The translations under genes were made by a program, and so were the position numbers. A DNA stretch of 28,462 nt, from positions 1 to 28,462 of the IMG/VR virus record IMGVR_UViG_3300033146_001833. The stretch is one strand, 5' to 3'. Under the pieces are notes generated by a model that made no database searches, was not told where the DNA came from, and worked only from the letters and a program-made list of their open reading frames with translations. Source of the stretch: a virus. Below, piece by piece: positions 1 to 8,675 of the stretch; the stretch's first letter is position 1, and every line of letters starts with the position of its first letter.

Positions 1-2375
1 CACAATCCCTCTTCTGCTTCAGTCGCATTAGTGAATGTAGGAATTATCCCAGCAATAAGATTCTCATAATCCTCGAATACCCCATAAACCCCTTTGCCCG
101 GCCACTTGAGCTGAGGATCATAGTAATCAACACCGTCTATATTGGAGCGTCCCGGGATAAACTCAACGCTTCCGATAACCGGCTCTCTTCCCGAGGATGA
201 TATAAGAGAATCTGTTCCATCAAGTAACAGCTCTCCTACTCCAAGAGGTTCTCCTCTTACTGGATATTCAACTGTTTCACTCCATGCGTTATATCCTGGA
301 ACAGTAAATGAAGCCGGTTGCTTGGCCCTGATGACCCACTGACCCATTGCAGATGCTGGGCGTGATTGAGTTCCAGTTGAATTATTGGTTGGGCCGGGGT
401 TTGTTGGTTCTGTATTAGCTGGACCATCCCCTGTATCATCACCATTGGCCATAATCTCAGAAGAAACTCCACCAGCATGTTTTGTTCCTATAATCGAATG
501 GCTATGTTCCGGCATTGTGTGTGAATGGGGCTTTACGTCATCCTGTGCATATTCTCCTATGCCTTCCGATACTCCGTAGGTCACACCACCTATGTCCTGA
601 GTGCCGACAGCCCCCGGGTAGATACCTTTCAGATTGGGAATCCCGAAGGTACTTGTCCCGTCTCCTCCCCATATCGTTCCCAGGAAAGCATAGAGTTCTG
701 GATAATCAACTATATTGACGGTCTGGCCTTCACATAGAAGATCATTCTCATTGATAGTTGTATGAGGAATCCATCTGACATCACCTATCTGTACGTCTAC
801 GACTACTGCGTTAACTTCTGAAGGAGCCGGAGGTTCAGCCTGAATGAGCCACCGGCCTATTGCCCGGGAGACATCGGTGTAATCACCTGTTCTTCCTGTT
901 GGATACTCACTATCTCCAGCATTCAAAGTAGTTGCGTTAACATCAGTGGTATCAGGGGAAAACTTCAAGTAAGAAGTCCCTGTACCGTCAGTTCGTAGCA
1001 TAATATTATGAAGATGTTCCTGAAGTTGGTCTTCTTTGTAGTCGCCTATGGACGCTGAAGCATCACCCTTGATGTTTCCATTTATGTCCTGAGTGCCTAC
1101 GGCCCCGGGGAAGATGCCTTGGAGGTTGGGAAGACCAAAGGTGGTTGAGCCATCACCGCCCCAGACAACTCCCAACCGACTAAACAGCTGAGGATAATCA
1201 GCAATATTAACGATTGCTCCATCAGCAAGAATCTTTCCATCAGGAATATCCACTCCAACAGAAGCCGGCCACCATGTAACTTCTCCAACTTCAGTACCGC
1301 CTCCACCACCAGAACTTCCTCCGGTCAACACCATGAAAGCAATACCAGTCCAGATATAAGTCTTTGCCGAATCAATAAAGACCTGACTATATAAACCTTT
1401 CCCGATTACAGTTACTTTTTCTTTCCCAAATGCAGCTATCGTAACTTTATCCCCAGGAAGGTGTGAGTCAAGAAGCGTAATTGTTACAGGTGCAGAGGAA
1501 GTATCTACAAAGAGAGAGTGATCTGGCCGCCCAATAGCCACCGTCGTATCTGAGGCTACTTGCTCAAATGTAGAAGATGTCCATCTTGCCCATTTTCCGC
1601 CTGAATCTGTTGGTGCAACACCAAGATCAGATCCACCAGAATCAGTTACAATATAATAAATACCGTTGTAACTTCTAATAGAATTATGTGGATAAATAAC
1701 AAGATTCTGCCATTCTATTCCTGTTGAGTCCATTGTTCCCCATAATTCCCATTCTCCAGTAACAGCACCTGGAGGACTCCCAAGAACAGGAGAAATACTT
1801 AACCATAAACGATCTGAATATTCAACAAGCCATCCTGGGAGGTACTCTTCGAATGTAGCTTGCCATTCAAGAGAGGCAGCCCCAATATCTTCGGTATTCA
1901 ACGCTCTGACAATAACACTTCCATCTCCTGTAAAAGTGATAAACTTTCCAGCTCTTTGAGCATCGGGAGGAAGCTCATAACTTGCAGCTTCATCAAACAA
2001 TGGAGCAACGATTGACTTTTGAAAGACATCAGCATTCTGCTGTGCCAGCATCGTTATATAATCAAGATCTCTCTCTAATTGTTCTCGATCAAATCCAATC
2101 TGGGCATTCCTCATTGAAGAGAGTTGATTATAAAGATTATGTCTTGAAACAAGAACGTCTCCAGTTGGCCCCCAATCTTGGACGATCTTTGTGATTCGCT
2201 GTCCGGTAATCTCCCAGTCAACTCCGTAAAGTTTCTCTTCAACCGACCCATCAATATGATAAATAACAACCGTGACGAACTTACCATCAGTGAAATAGAA
2301 GTCGGTTATATCATAATAAGGAGCTGCTGTTGCATCTTCGTAAAGCTGCCATGATCTCTGTTCGCTAAAAGCCAT
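1..2375 (-). CDS. Tail fibre / receptor-binding protein with two phage tail collar domains (partial)
   Basis: Open from ATG 2375 to the left edge (791 codons, no stop); the C-terminus is outside the window. The start follows GGGAG six bases upstream. Residues about 1-105 (drug-like aromatic start MAFSEQRSW, then DGKFVTVVIYHIDGS, WGPTGDVLVSRHNLYNQ) resemble the virion-attachment N-terminus of T7 gp17-type fibres. Two collar-type domains follow at about 362-428 and 530-593, each with a DGxxVNIxDYPxLF core, WGGDGxxTFGxPNLxGI and PGAVGTQD. After the second, near 610-625, comes a histidine-rich stretch (HSHTMPEHSHS), like the metal-binding HxH that follows collar domains in T4 gp12-type short fibres. 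Last gene of the late operon seen here, 24 bases after the giant ejection protein gene, matching the gp16-gp17 order of T7. The fibre role is well supported; the receptor is unknown. Confidence 0.85.
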   Translation of the reverse strand, partial: MAFSEQRSWQLYEDATAAPYYDITDFYFTDGKFVTVVIYHIDGSVEEKLYGVDWEITGQRITKIVQDWGPTGDVLVSRHNLYNQLSSMRNAQIGFDREQLERDLDYITMLAQQNADVFQKSIVAPLFDEAASYELPPDAQRAGKFITFTGDGSVIVRALNTEDIGAASLEWQATFEEYLPGWLVEYSDRLWLSISPVLGSPPGAVTGEWELWGTMDSTGIEWQNLVIYPHNSIRSYNGIYYIVTDSGGSDLGVAPTDSGGKWARWTSSTFEQVASDTTVAIGRPDHSLFVDTSSAPVTITLLDSHLPGDKVTIAAFGKEKVTVIGKGLYSQVFIDSAKTYIWTGIAFMVLTGGSSGGGGGTEVGEVTWWPASVGVDIPDGKILADGAIVNIADYPQLFSRLGVVWGGDGSTTFGLPNLQGIFPGAVGTQDINGNIKGDASASIGDYKEDQLQEHLHNIMLRTDGTGTSYLKFSPDTTDVNATTLNAGDSEYPTGRTGDYTDVSRAIGRWLIQAEPPAPSEVNAVVVDVQIGDVRWIPHTTINENDLLCEGQTVNIVDYPELYAFLGTIWGGDGTSTFGIPNLKGIYPGAVGTQDIGGVTYGVSEGIGEYAQDDVKPHSHTMPEHSHSIIGTKHAGGVSSEIMANGDDTGDGPANTEPTNPGPTNNSTGTQSRPASAMGQWVIRAKQPASFTVPGYNAWSETVEYPVRGEPLGVGELLLDGTDSLISSSGREPVIGSVEFIPGRSNIDGVDYYDPQLKWPGKGVYGVFEDYENLIAGIIPTFTNATEAEEGL

Positions 2376-2399
2376 AATGATCTCCCTCTCTATTGTATA

Positions 2400-5300
2400 T
2401 CATTTATTCTCATTTCTCTCTATCGTTCTTTCAATGACCTTCTTCGGGTAGGTGGAGAAGCCAACCATCATCAGACTCAAGTCTAAAGCATTGTTGGTGG
2501 CATTCTCCAATGCCCTGATCCGAACCTGTTCACTGTTATTCGCATTCATTGATTTCATTAAAAAAGCAATACCATTCAATGAAAGTTCTGAAACCTCTTT
2601 TATCGGAGTCTCGTTAAAAGCATATTTTGAGGTTCCATACTTTTTGAATGAAAGACCAAAGGATGCAACATCTTTAATCCCATACCAATACCCAGAAGCA
2701 TTCTTGATGTAATTTTCAAAATAAAGACCATACCAAGGCTCATCCTTATCATCTTCATCTCTTGTATATTTGTCCCAGGCATTCTTCCGTATAGTATCAA
2801 AAGCGGCAGTCATTGAAGGGATAACACCCATTACCATAACCATCGTTCCGATAAAGGTACTCAATGCTCCCTGATCTCCTCTCCGAAGAGCACTGTATGT
2901 TCTATCTATCAAGTTCGCCATCTGCTCTGTGAAAGAAGAGAACATGGCATACGTTCTCAGGAATGCACCCTCTCTCCTCATTTGTGATGTATATTGAGGG
3001 TCATTAACCGGCTGCGTGCGGTCAAGAACATACTCTGCGAACTCAGCCGCTTTCTGCATTCTGACTTCCGGGGTCATGATAGCGATTATATCATTATCAA
3101 TATCAAGAGCATCCTTCACGGTATCAGAAAAATAACCTCTCTCTACTTCTGCGTTGAATTGATTCATTGCTCCATACATCCCAATTCTGACAGCCGTGGT
3201 ATCCACTCCACGCATCATCCAGTAACCGATCTTATCATAAGTAGAAGAACCACGAGTCAGCGTCCTGCCCTCTCTTCTCTTCATGGTCGCCAAGGCTTCA
3301 TGATTCCCCATTGTCTCTCTCCTCATTCTGTACCGTGGAGACCACGTTGAGAGGATGAGATCTACAGCATTTTTATCTTTCATGATTTGAGCATTTGAAT
3401 CAAAAAGATATTTGGCATCAACGTATGGGGCAAACGCCGGCAGGGATGTCAGCTGTTTCATCGCAATCTCAGGATTCAGAGAGAGAATAGACTGGCTTGA
3501 TTTCATCCTGATGAAGTCGATGAGCTGAGTGATCGGTCTTCTAGGTGGCCTCTGACCGGCCCAATGCTTGAGTCCTTCAACAATGATCGTGGGATAATGA
3601 GATCCGAATCTTTGTTCCAGCTCATTTCTTACAGCCGGATTGGCTATCATCATTCCGGCTTGCTCAAAAGCATTGTCTGTATAAGCAAACCTGGAGGCTG
3701 CATCAAGGCTGTGAATAAGCTCATCTCCCAGTTTTACCAATTCAATTGGTCTTGTGACACCCTCTCTCTCATAGGTACTGGAGGCATCAAATATCAGCTT
3801 AACATTCTCAGTATTAGAAACGTCACTGATAATTCCTTTAACGCTTGGAGCATCAAAAGATCTATCAGGAGATATTCTCATATGGAACCTTGTCTTCGGC
3901 ATCGGTTTGCCATAAAGCTGCTGATAACGTGTATCGGTGAGAAGATGAAGTTTATCCATGATATTCTGGAACTCGTTTATTGCCATCGTATCTGCATCAC
4001 TGAGTTGATAATTCTTTGCGATATTGATGATCTTGTTCATCTGCGTATGAGTCAGAGAAACAGGAGCTCCAGTAAAGACGTTTCTCATTGTCAGGCCATT
4101 CTGGCGAAGAGCAAATTCATTGTAAGTCATCCCGCTTCCACGATAATTCTCTTCGCCTGAACGTAGGTGCTGTAAAACAGAGAGTAGATCTTCTTTTGTA
4201 AACCGGACCCCATTGGAGAACTTTATAATAACCTCCCCCATGTAATCCTTTCCCTTCATTCCTGCTCTCTCTGCGATTCTCTCATAATTCTTGACTATCC
4301 GTTCTTTCATATCATGGACATATCCGTTTCTTTTAGTATCCTGCTTGTGGATATTCGAGAACAGAGTCTTGTAAATGACAGATTGCTTTCCAAATACCTT
4401 CTCAATAATCAAATCGTAGTGCAGCATCTGGTCATAGAAGCGATGGAACCCCTTTGGAAGTGGGTTCTTGACCGCAGCCTTCGGTCTTTCTGCCGTATTC
4501 AATCCTTTTGCTTCATTGATAGCCAAAGCAATTACGTCCTTGAAAGGAATGATACTGTCTCCAATCTGCATTCCTGTGATCTTCAAGTCTGTTTTGGCAG
4601 CCCGAAGCATGGCACTGTAAAGAGATCTGAGCTCCTTGATGGGAATTGCTTCAAGGGATTTCTTACTCATCTGAACGATATTATCAAAATCAGAGGGAGA
4701 GAGTCCTTCCCGTTCCATGTCAGAGAGAATCTTTCCTTCAATCATGGATCTCTCAGAGTGGAAATTATATTGAGCAGCCAGCTGGTTCACTCTCTCTCTC
4801 ATCTGTGAAGAGGCTATGTTGGCGTCGAGAAGAGCAATGATCCGAATCATCTTATTGATTTCTTCCAACGCCTGCTCCCTTGTTTCAGACGCCTGCTGGA
4901 GCATCGTTTCGAGGTTATCACGTACAGGACCGTTTGGATCTTCTTGTCGTGGTACTTGCTTCTCTACATACTCAACACTCTCTCTTCTCTCTCTCTTTTT
5001 GACTGTTCTTTTTTTCTTTACTTCCGTAATGTTCTCAACTCTTCCTTCTGTTGTGGTATATCCGCCTTCTCTTTCAGTCTTTTTTCCAGCCATCATATCA
5101 GGAAAGTCTTTGAACCCTTGAACTCTTTCCCAAGGTGCAATCATCGATTCCATCTCAACAATGCCGTAAGCATTGATATTATGAATGGCTTCATTGATAC
5201 CTGCCCGGTAACTGTTGAAAGCATGAAAGGCTTCATCGTTCATACCATCAGGGAAGAGCTTCTGTAGATCTAATGGGAGTTCATTGTAATAATCATTGAG

Positions 5301-8300
5301 GATCTTCATCATTTTATCTGATCTATTATAATTCCCATATCCTTTATCATTCCAATGCTCATTCAAGACTTCCCATATCTGTTCTGCATACTGGTCGTAT
5401 TCGTATTCTCTGGAGATTAAGAATGCTTTTGTAACATTTGATTCTCTTGAAGGTGCTTTCAGTTCGTCATTCAAGAGCTGTCCGGTGAGTTCTCTCAAAT
5501 CTTTTTCGATCTCAATCAGATCTTTAATATTATATTCGCCCTTATGCCCATCCATAATGTTCTCATAGGCTTCTCTTCGCCTCTCTTTGATTCGTTCAAC
5601 TACCGTATTATGAAGAGCCTTGATTTTCTTATCGTATTCAACAGAGTCAATGATTCCTTCTTTGAGATTTGTGAGAAGCCTTTGCATCTCATCACGAGTA
5701 TTTTCGTGTAAGATCTGATCTCCTTTATAGACCTCAACACCGGAAGCCTGGCTGCCGTCATACATGACATCGCTTCCGTAAATAATATCTTTGAACTTCT
5801 CCATTCTTTCTTTCATGAGGTTCATTGATTCTCTGATTCTCGAAACATATTCCCTGTTTGAGTCAGTGATTTCGATCTGATCCAGAGCAGAGAGAACAGA
5901 TTGTATGTAATTATCTACAAAAACATCTGCATTTATGGCTTCTGGTTCCTGATATTCTTTCTGAGCTGCCTCGAAAGCCTCTTGATATTTAGCCTCTTCG
6001 GCCCTTAATCCTTCAAGTTTTTTATTTGCTTCATCTATCCTTGTTGCAATCTTATCTGCAATCTCAAGAGTCTCGTCACTGACGGCCTGGCCTTCCATCC
6101 TTGCTTTAAGACCATCTATCTCTGACTGTCGATTAAAATCAGGATTACTTGCTTTCTCAGCTTCAAGCTCATCTATTTTCCCCTGAAGATAAGCCATGTC
6201 TTCCTGATTTTTCTCGATATATTCTCTGTTTGATTTCTGGAAAACTTCAAAGGCTTCCAGCTTACGCTCTTCTGACTGAATCTCTCTCTGTAGATTCTTA
6301 TGTCTTTTTTCTTCCAATCCATCATATGTAGAAGGAGTGGTATAAGTCACTTCATCTTCTGTTACGTCTTCTTCTACCCAAACATCCACATCTTCTACGA
6401 CAATATTCGGCACCTGTCTGGATACGAGCTTTTCTTCTGGAACATTCTTGCGTGGACCCATCTTCTCAATAAGAACTTCTGCAGCCGTGGCAATAAGATT
6501 GAGATCCTGCTTTGAAAGATTCTCAATATCACCATCAAGGATCTTCTGGAGTTGCCGGACTTCTGCAGTGTATTCTGCTGGAAAATTGTACTCATTCATG
6601 AAAAGATATTCCATGTTGATGGCACTATTGATGGCAGTCATGATTTGAGCATTATTTTCAAACGTACTTTCTTTTATACCTCCAAGAACAAGAGTGCCGT
6701 TCCGTCCTATTTTGGCATCAACTACGGCATGACTATCAGTGTTCTCTTCATAGACTTCTATGGTAGCATTCTCTCCTTCAGCACTGATCTGAATGCCAAC
6801 AGGGCCATTCCCTGTGTCCACGACAAGCTGTTCACCATTTACCTCAAGATCTGGATTACCCATCGTTACACGGCGGTAAAAGTTTACAAAGTTATTCTCT
6901 GGAGATACCGGAGAAGATGCTCCGGTCGCCATGCCATCCAACTCTGATTCACTTAATCCTGTAATCTTGCTCAAGCCGGAGGATCTCATGGCAGCTTCGG
7001 GATTCCTTCTTACATATTCAGCCATGATTGCTCTCTGAGCCGGAGAGATATACACCATTATATCAGAATCGCCAACAACAGAGTCAAAGACCTTCTTTCC
7101 CTCAATATCAATCAATTCTCCATTGGCATCTTTTATTGATACATTGCCACGAGAATCTTGCTCAAAGGTAAACTGTTCCATGCTGGGGAGAGAATTGAGT
7201 ATTCTCTTACCCTCTCTGGATAAGATCGGCATATCTGATGTTTTTGAGTTCATATAAGTTGTCGAAGCATCCATAATGGCTCCAACACTTCCAGCTCCAA
7301 CACCCATCGCCATGACGTTCATTGATGTATCTCGAACAATCATTCTCACAGTATCAGCCCATTCATCATTGGTCATGCTGTGATGAGTCTCGCTTCCCCA
7401 TGCTTTGAAATTAGCTTCAGTCAAAAGATATTCTGTGGCTTCTTCTGTCACTTCAAGAATATTTTCCATTGCAAGAGTCTTCCCAAGATGTTTTGCTTTC
7501 TTAATCAAAGCTCCACCAAGAAGATTCCAGAAACGAGGATCTGACTGAACTTGTCTCATGGCGTTGGTTAAAGGATTCCCGCCACGTATAAATCCGGCGG
7601 AGACAACCTGTTCAGCCGCAGAAATGCCGGCGACAAGACTTCCATTGATTCTGGCAGCCTGTTTCATCATGTCCTGGGAAACATCAAGACCCTCAGCTTT
7701 TATCCTTTGCTCCATCTCCAGATAGTTTGAGCCAATCATGATGTCTCTGTAGAAGTCATATGAAGAAGCCATTCCTCCAAACTTTCCAACAGTCTGGAAG
7801 GCTGTTAATGTTAAGAGTCCTGCCTCTGTAGCCAGGGCCCCGCCGAGAGTGGCTGTAGCCATTGCACTTCCACCCACTGATGCAGAGAGAGCTGCAGTGG
7901 ATCCTGCTACCGCTGGAGCGGCAAGAATTCCTCCTGAAGCAATCGCTACAATAGCGGCCATTGCAGCGATAGAACCAGCGATAATATATCCTTTATTCTG
8001 AGCTTTCCAACCCTCAATGTTCAGCCAGTGTTGTTTTGGCAAAGCATAAAGTCTTTCTTCCCATCTTCTTTTGAATGTCCCTTCAGGCATCAGATGAACA
8101 AAGTCTTCTTCTGCCATAAGGTTCCTGTATGCTGACTCAATGAAGGCTCTTTTCTCAGAGGTATCATATCCATCAGCAATGGTGGTCGCCATCTGCCACT
8201 GATCAAGAAGAAGCCGGGAATTGGCGGCTATCGTTCTAAAGTTGTCAAGAATATTCTTTGGATCAGGGTTTGAATTAGGGTAGAGTTTCGCCACCATTCT

Positions 8301-8675
8301 ATCATAATTATCTGCAACATAATCAGAACGAAATCCAGTATAGAGAGAGATGTAATCTGCAACCTTTCCGAGAGTGTATGTTGTTCCAGCGTTTTTAGAA
8401 AGATTGGGAAGATATTCTGACCGGACAACAGAACTGTACGCCCTCTGGTTTGCAGAGGCTTGGATATTGTACTCTGGCTGGCCGATAAACTGTGATCCTG
8501 CAATTTCTCTATCATCAACCTGAACAACATTCAGCGATCTCGATGAGGTGGACTGAGGAATCAATACTCTCCCATTTTCATACTTGGCAGTTGTATCGGT
8601 AGCCATAGCCTCCATATTTTCAGCAACAGAGGTTGGATTGGCAATTACGGTCGGTTCAGTTAAAGGTTCAGCCAT
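2400..8675 (-). CDS. Giant internal virion (ejection) protein, T7 gp16-position, 2091 aa
   Basis: By position and character this is the largest ejection protein, stored in the capsid and injected to help form the DNA conduit. I start it at ATG 8675, whose A is the last base of the preceding TAA (coupled translation); an in-frame GTG at 8687 would add four residues and neither start has a good Shine-Dalgarno. Visible regions: a Gly/Ala-rich hydrophobic segment at about 228-292, a Glu/Lys-rich coiled coil at about 780-905, a basic patch near 1222 (KKKRTVKKRERRES), and a C-terminal part with a hydrophobic segment near 1935-1958 (FIGTMVMVMGVIPS). It is much longer than T7 gp16 (1318 aa), and I see no soluble lytic transglycosylase motif at its N-terminus. 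The role rests on synteny and composition, not on a catalytic motif. Confidence 0.75.
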   Translation of the reverse strand: MAEPLTEPTVIANPTSVAENMEAMATDTTAKYENGRVLIPQSTSSRSLNVVQVDDREIAGSQFIGQPEYNIQASANQRAYSSVVRSEYLPNLSKNAGTTYTLGKVADYISLYTGFRSDYVADNYDRMVAKLYPNSNPDPKNILDNFRTIAANSRLLLDQWQMATTIADGYDTSEKRAFIESAYRNLMAEEDFVHLMPEGTFKRRWEERLYALPKQHWLNIEGWKAQNKGYIIAGSIAAMAAIVAIASGGILAAPAVAGSTAALSASVGGSAMATATLGGALATEAGLLTLTAFQTVGKFGGMASSYDFYRDIMIGSNYLEMEQRIKAEGLDVSQDMMKQAARINGSLVAGISAAEQVVSAGFIRGGNPLTNAMRQVQSDPRFWNLLGGALIKKAKHLGKTLAMENILEVTEEATEYLLTEANFKAWGSETHHSMTNDEWADTVRMIVRDTSMNVMAMGVGAGSVGAIMDASTTYMNSKTSDMPILSREGKRILNSLPSMEQFTFEQDSRGNVSIKDANGELIDIEGKKVFDSVVGDSDIMVYISPAQRAIMAEYVRRNPEAAMRSSGLSKITGLSESELDGMATGASSPVSPENNFVNFYRRVTMGNPDLEVNGEQLVVDTGNGPVGIQISAEGENATIEVYEENTDSHAVVDAKIGRNGTLVLGGIKESTFENNAQIMTAINSAINMEYLFMNEYNFPAEYTAEVRQLQKILDGDIENLSKQDLNLIATAAEVLIEKMGPRKNVPEEKLVSRQVPNIVVEDVDVWVEEDVTEDEVTYTTPSTYDGLEEKRHKNLQREIQSEERKLEAFEVFQKSNREYIEKNQEDMAYLQGKIDELEAEKASNPDFNRQSEIDGLKARMEGQAVSDETLEIADKIATRIDEANKKLEGLRAEEAKYQEAFEAAQKEYQEPEAINADVFVDNYIQSVLSALDQIEITDSNREYVSRIRESMNLMKERMEKFKDIIYGSDVMYDGSQASGVEVYKGDQILHENTRDEMQRLLTNLKEGIIDSVEYDKKIKALHNTVVERIKERRREAYENIMDGHKGEYNIKDLIEIEKDLRELTGQLLNDELKAPSRESNVTKAFLISREYEYDQYAEQIWEVLNEHWNDKGYGNYNRSDKMMKILNDYYNELPLDLQKLFPDGMNDEAFHAFNSYRAGINEAIHNINAYGIVEMESMIAPWERVQGFKDFPDMMAGKKTEREGGYTTTEGRVENITEVKKKRTVKKRERRESVEYVEKQVPRQEDPNGPVRDNLETMLQQASETREQALEEINKMIRIIALLDANIASSQMRERVNQLAAQYNFHSERSMIEGKILSDMEREGLSPSDFDNIVQMSKKSLEAIPIKELRSLYSAMLRAAKTDLKITGMQIGDSIIPFKDVIALAINEAKGLNTAERPKAAVKNPLPKGFHRFYDQMLHYDLIIEKVFGKQSVIYKTLFSNIHKQDTKRNGYVHDMKERIVKNYERIAERAGMKGKDYMGEVIIKFSNGVRFTKEDLLSVLQHLRSGEENYRGSGMTYNEFALRQNGLTMRNVFTGAPVSLTHTQMNKIINIAKNYQLSDADTMAINEFQNIMDKLHLLTDTRYQQLYGKPMPKTRFHMRISPDRSFDAPSVKGIISDVSNTENVKLIFDASSTYEREGVTRPIELVKLGDELIHSLDAASRFAYTDNAFEQAGMMIANPAVRNELEQRFGSHYPTIIVEGLKHWAGQRPPRRPITQLIDFIRMKSSQSILSLNPEIAMKQLTSLPAFAPYVDAKYLFDSNAQIMKDKNAVDLILSTWSPRYRMRRETMGNHEALATMKRREGRTLTRGSSTYDKIGYWMMRGVDTTAVRIGMYGAMNQFNAEVERGYFSDTVKDALDIDNDIIAIMTPEVRMQKAAEFAEYVLDRTQPVNDPQYTSQMRREGAFLRTYAMFSSFTEQMANLIDRTYSALRRGDQGALSTFIGTMVMVMGVIPSMTAAFDTIRKNAWDKYTRDEDDKDEPWYGLYFENYIKNASGYWYGIKDVASFGLSFKKYGTSKYAFNETPIKEVSELSLNGIAFLMKSMNANNSEQVRIRALENATNNALDLSLMMVGFSTYPKKVIERTIERNENK

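Noticed and set aside
1-2375. Diversity-generating retroelement target in the tail fibre.
   Set aside because: Considered because of the BPP-1-like cement protein, but no reverse transcriptase or template/variable repeat pair is visible, and the fibre's end lies outside the window.
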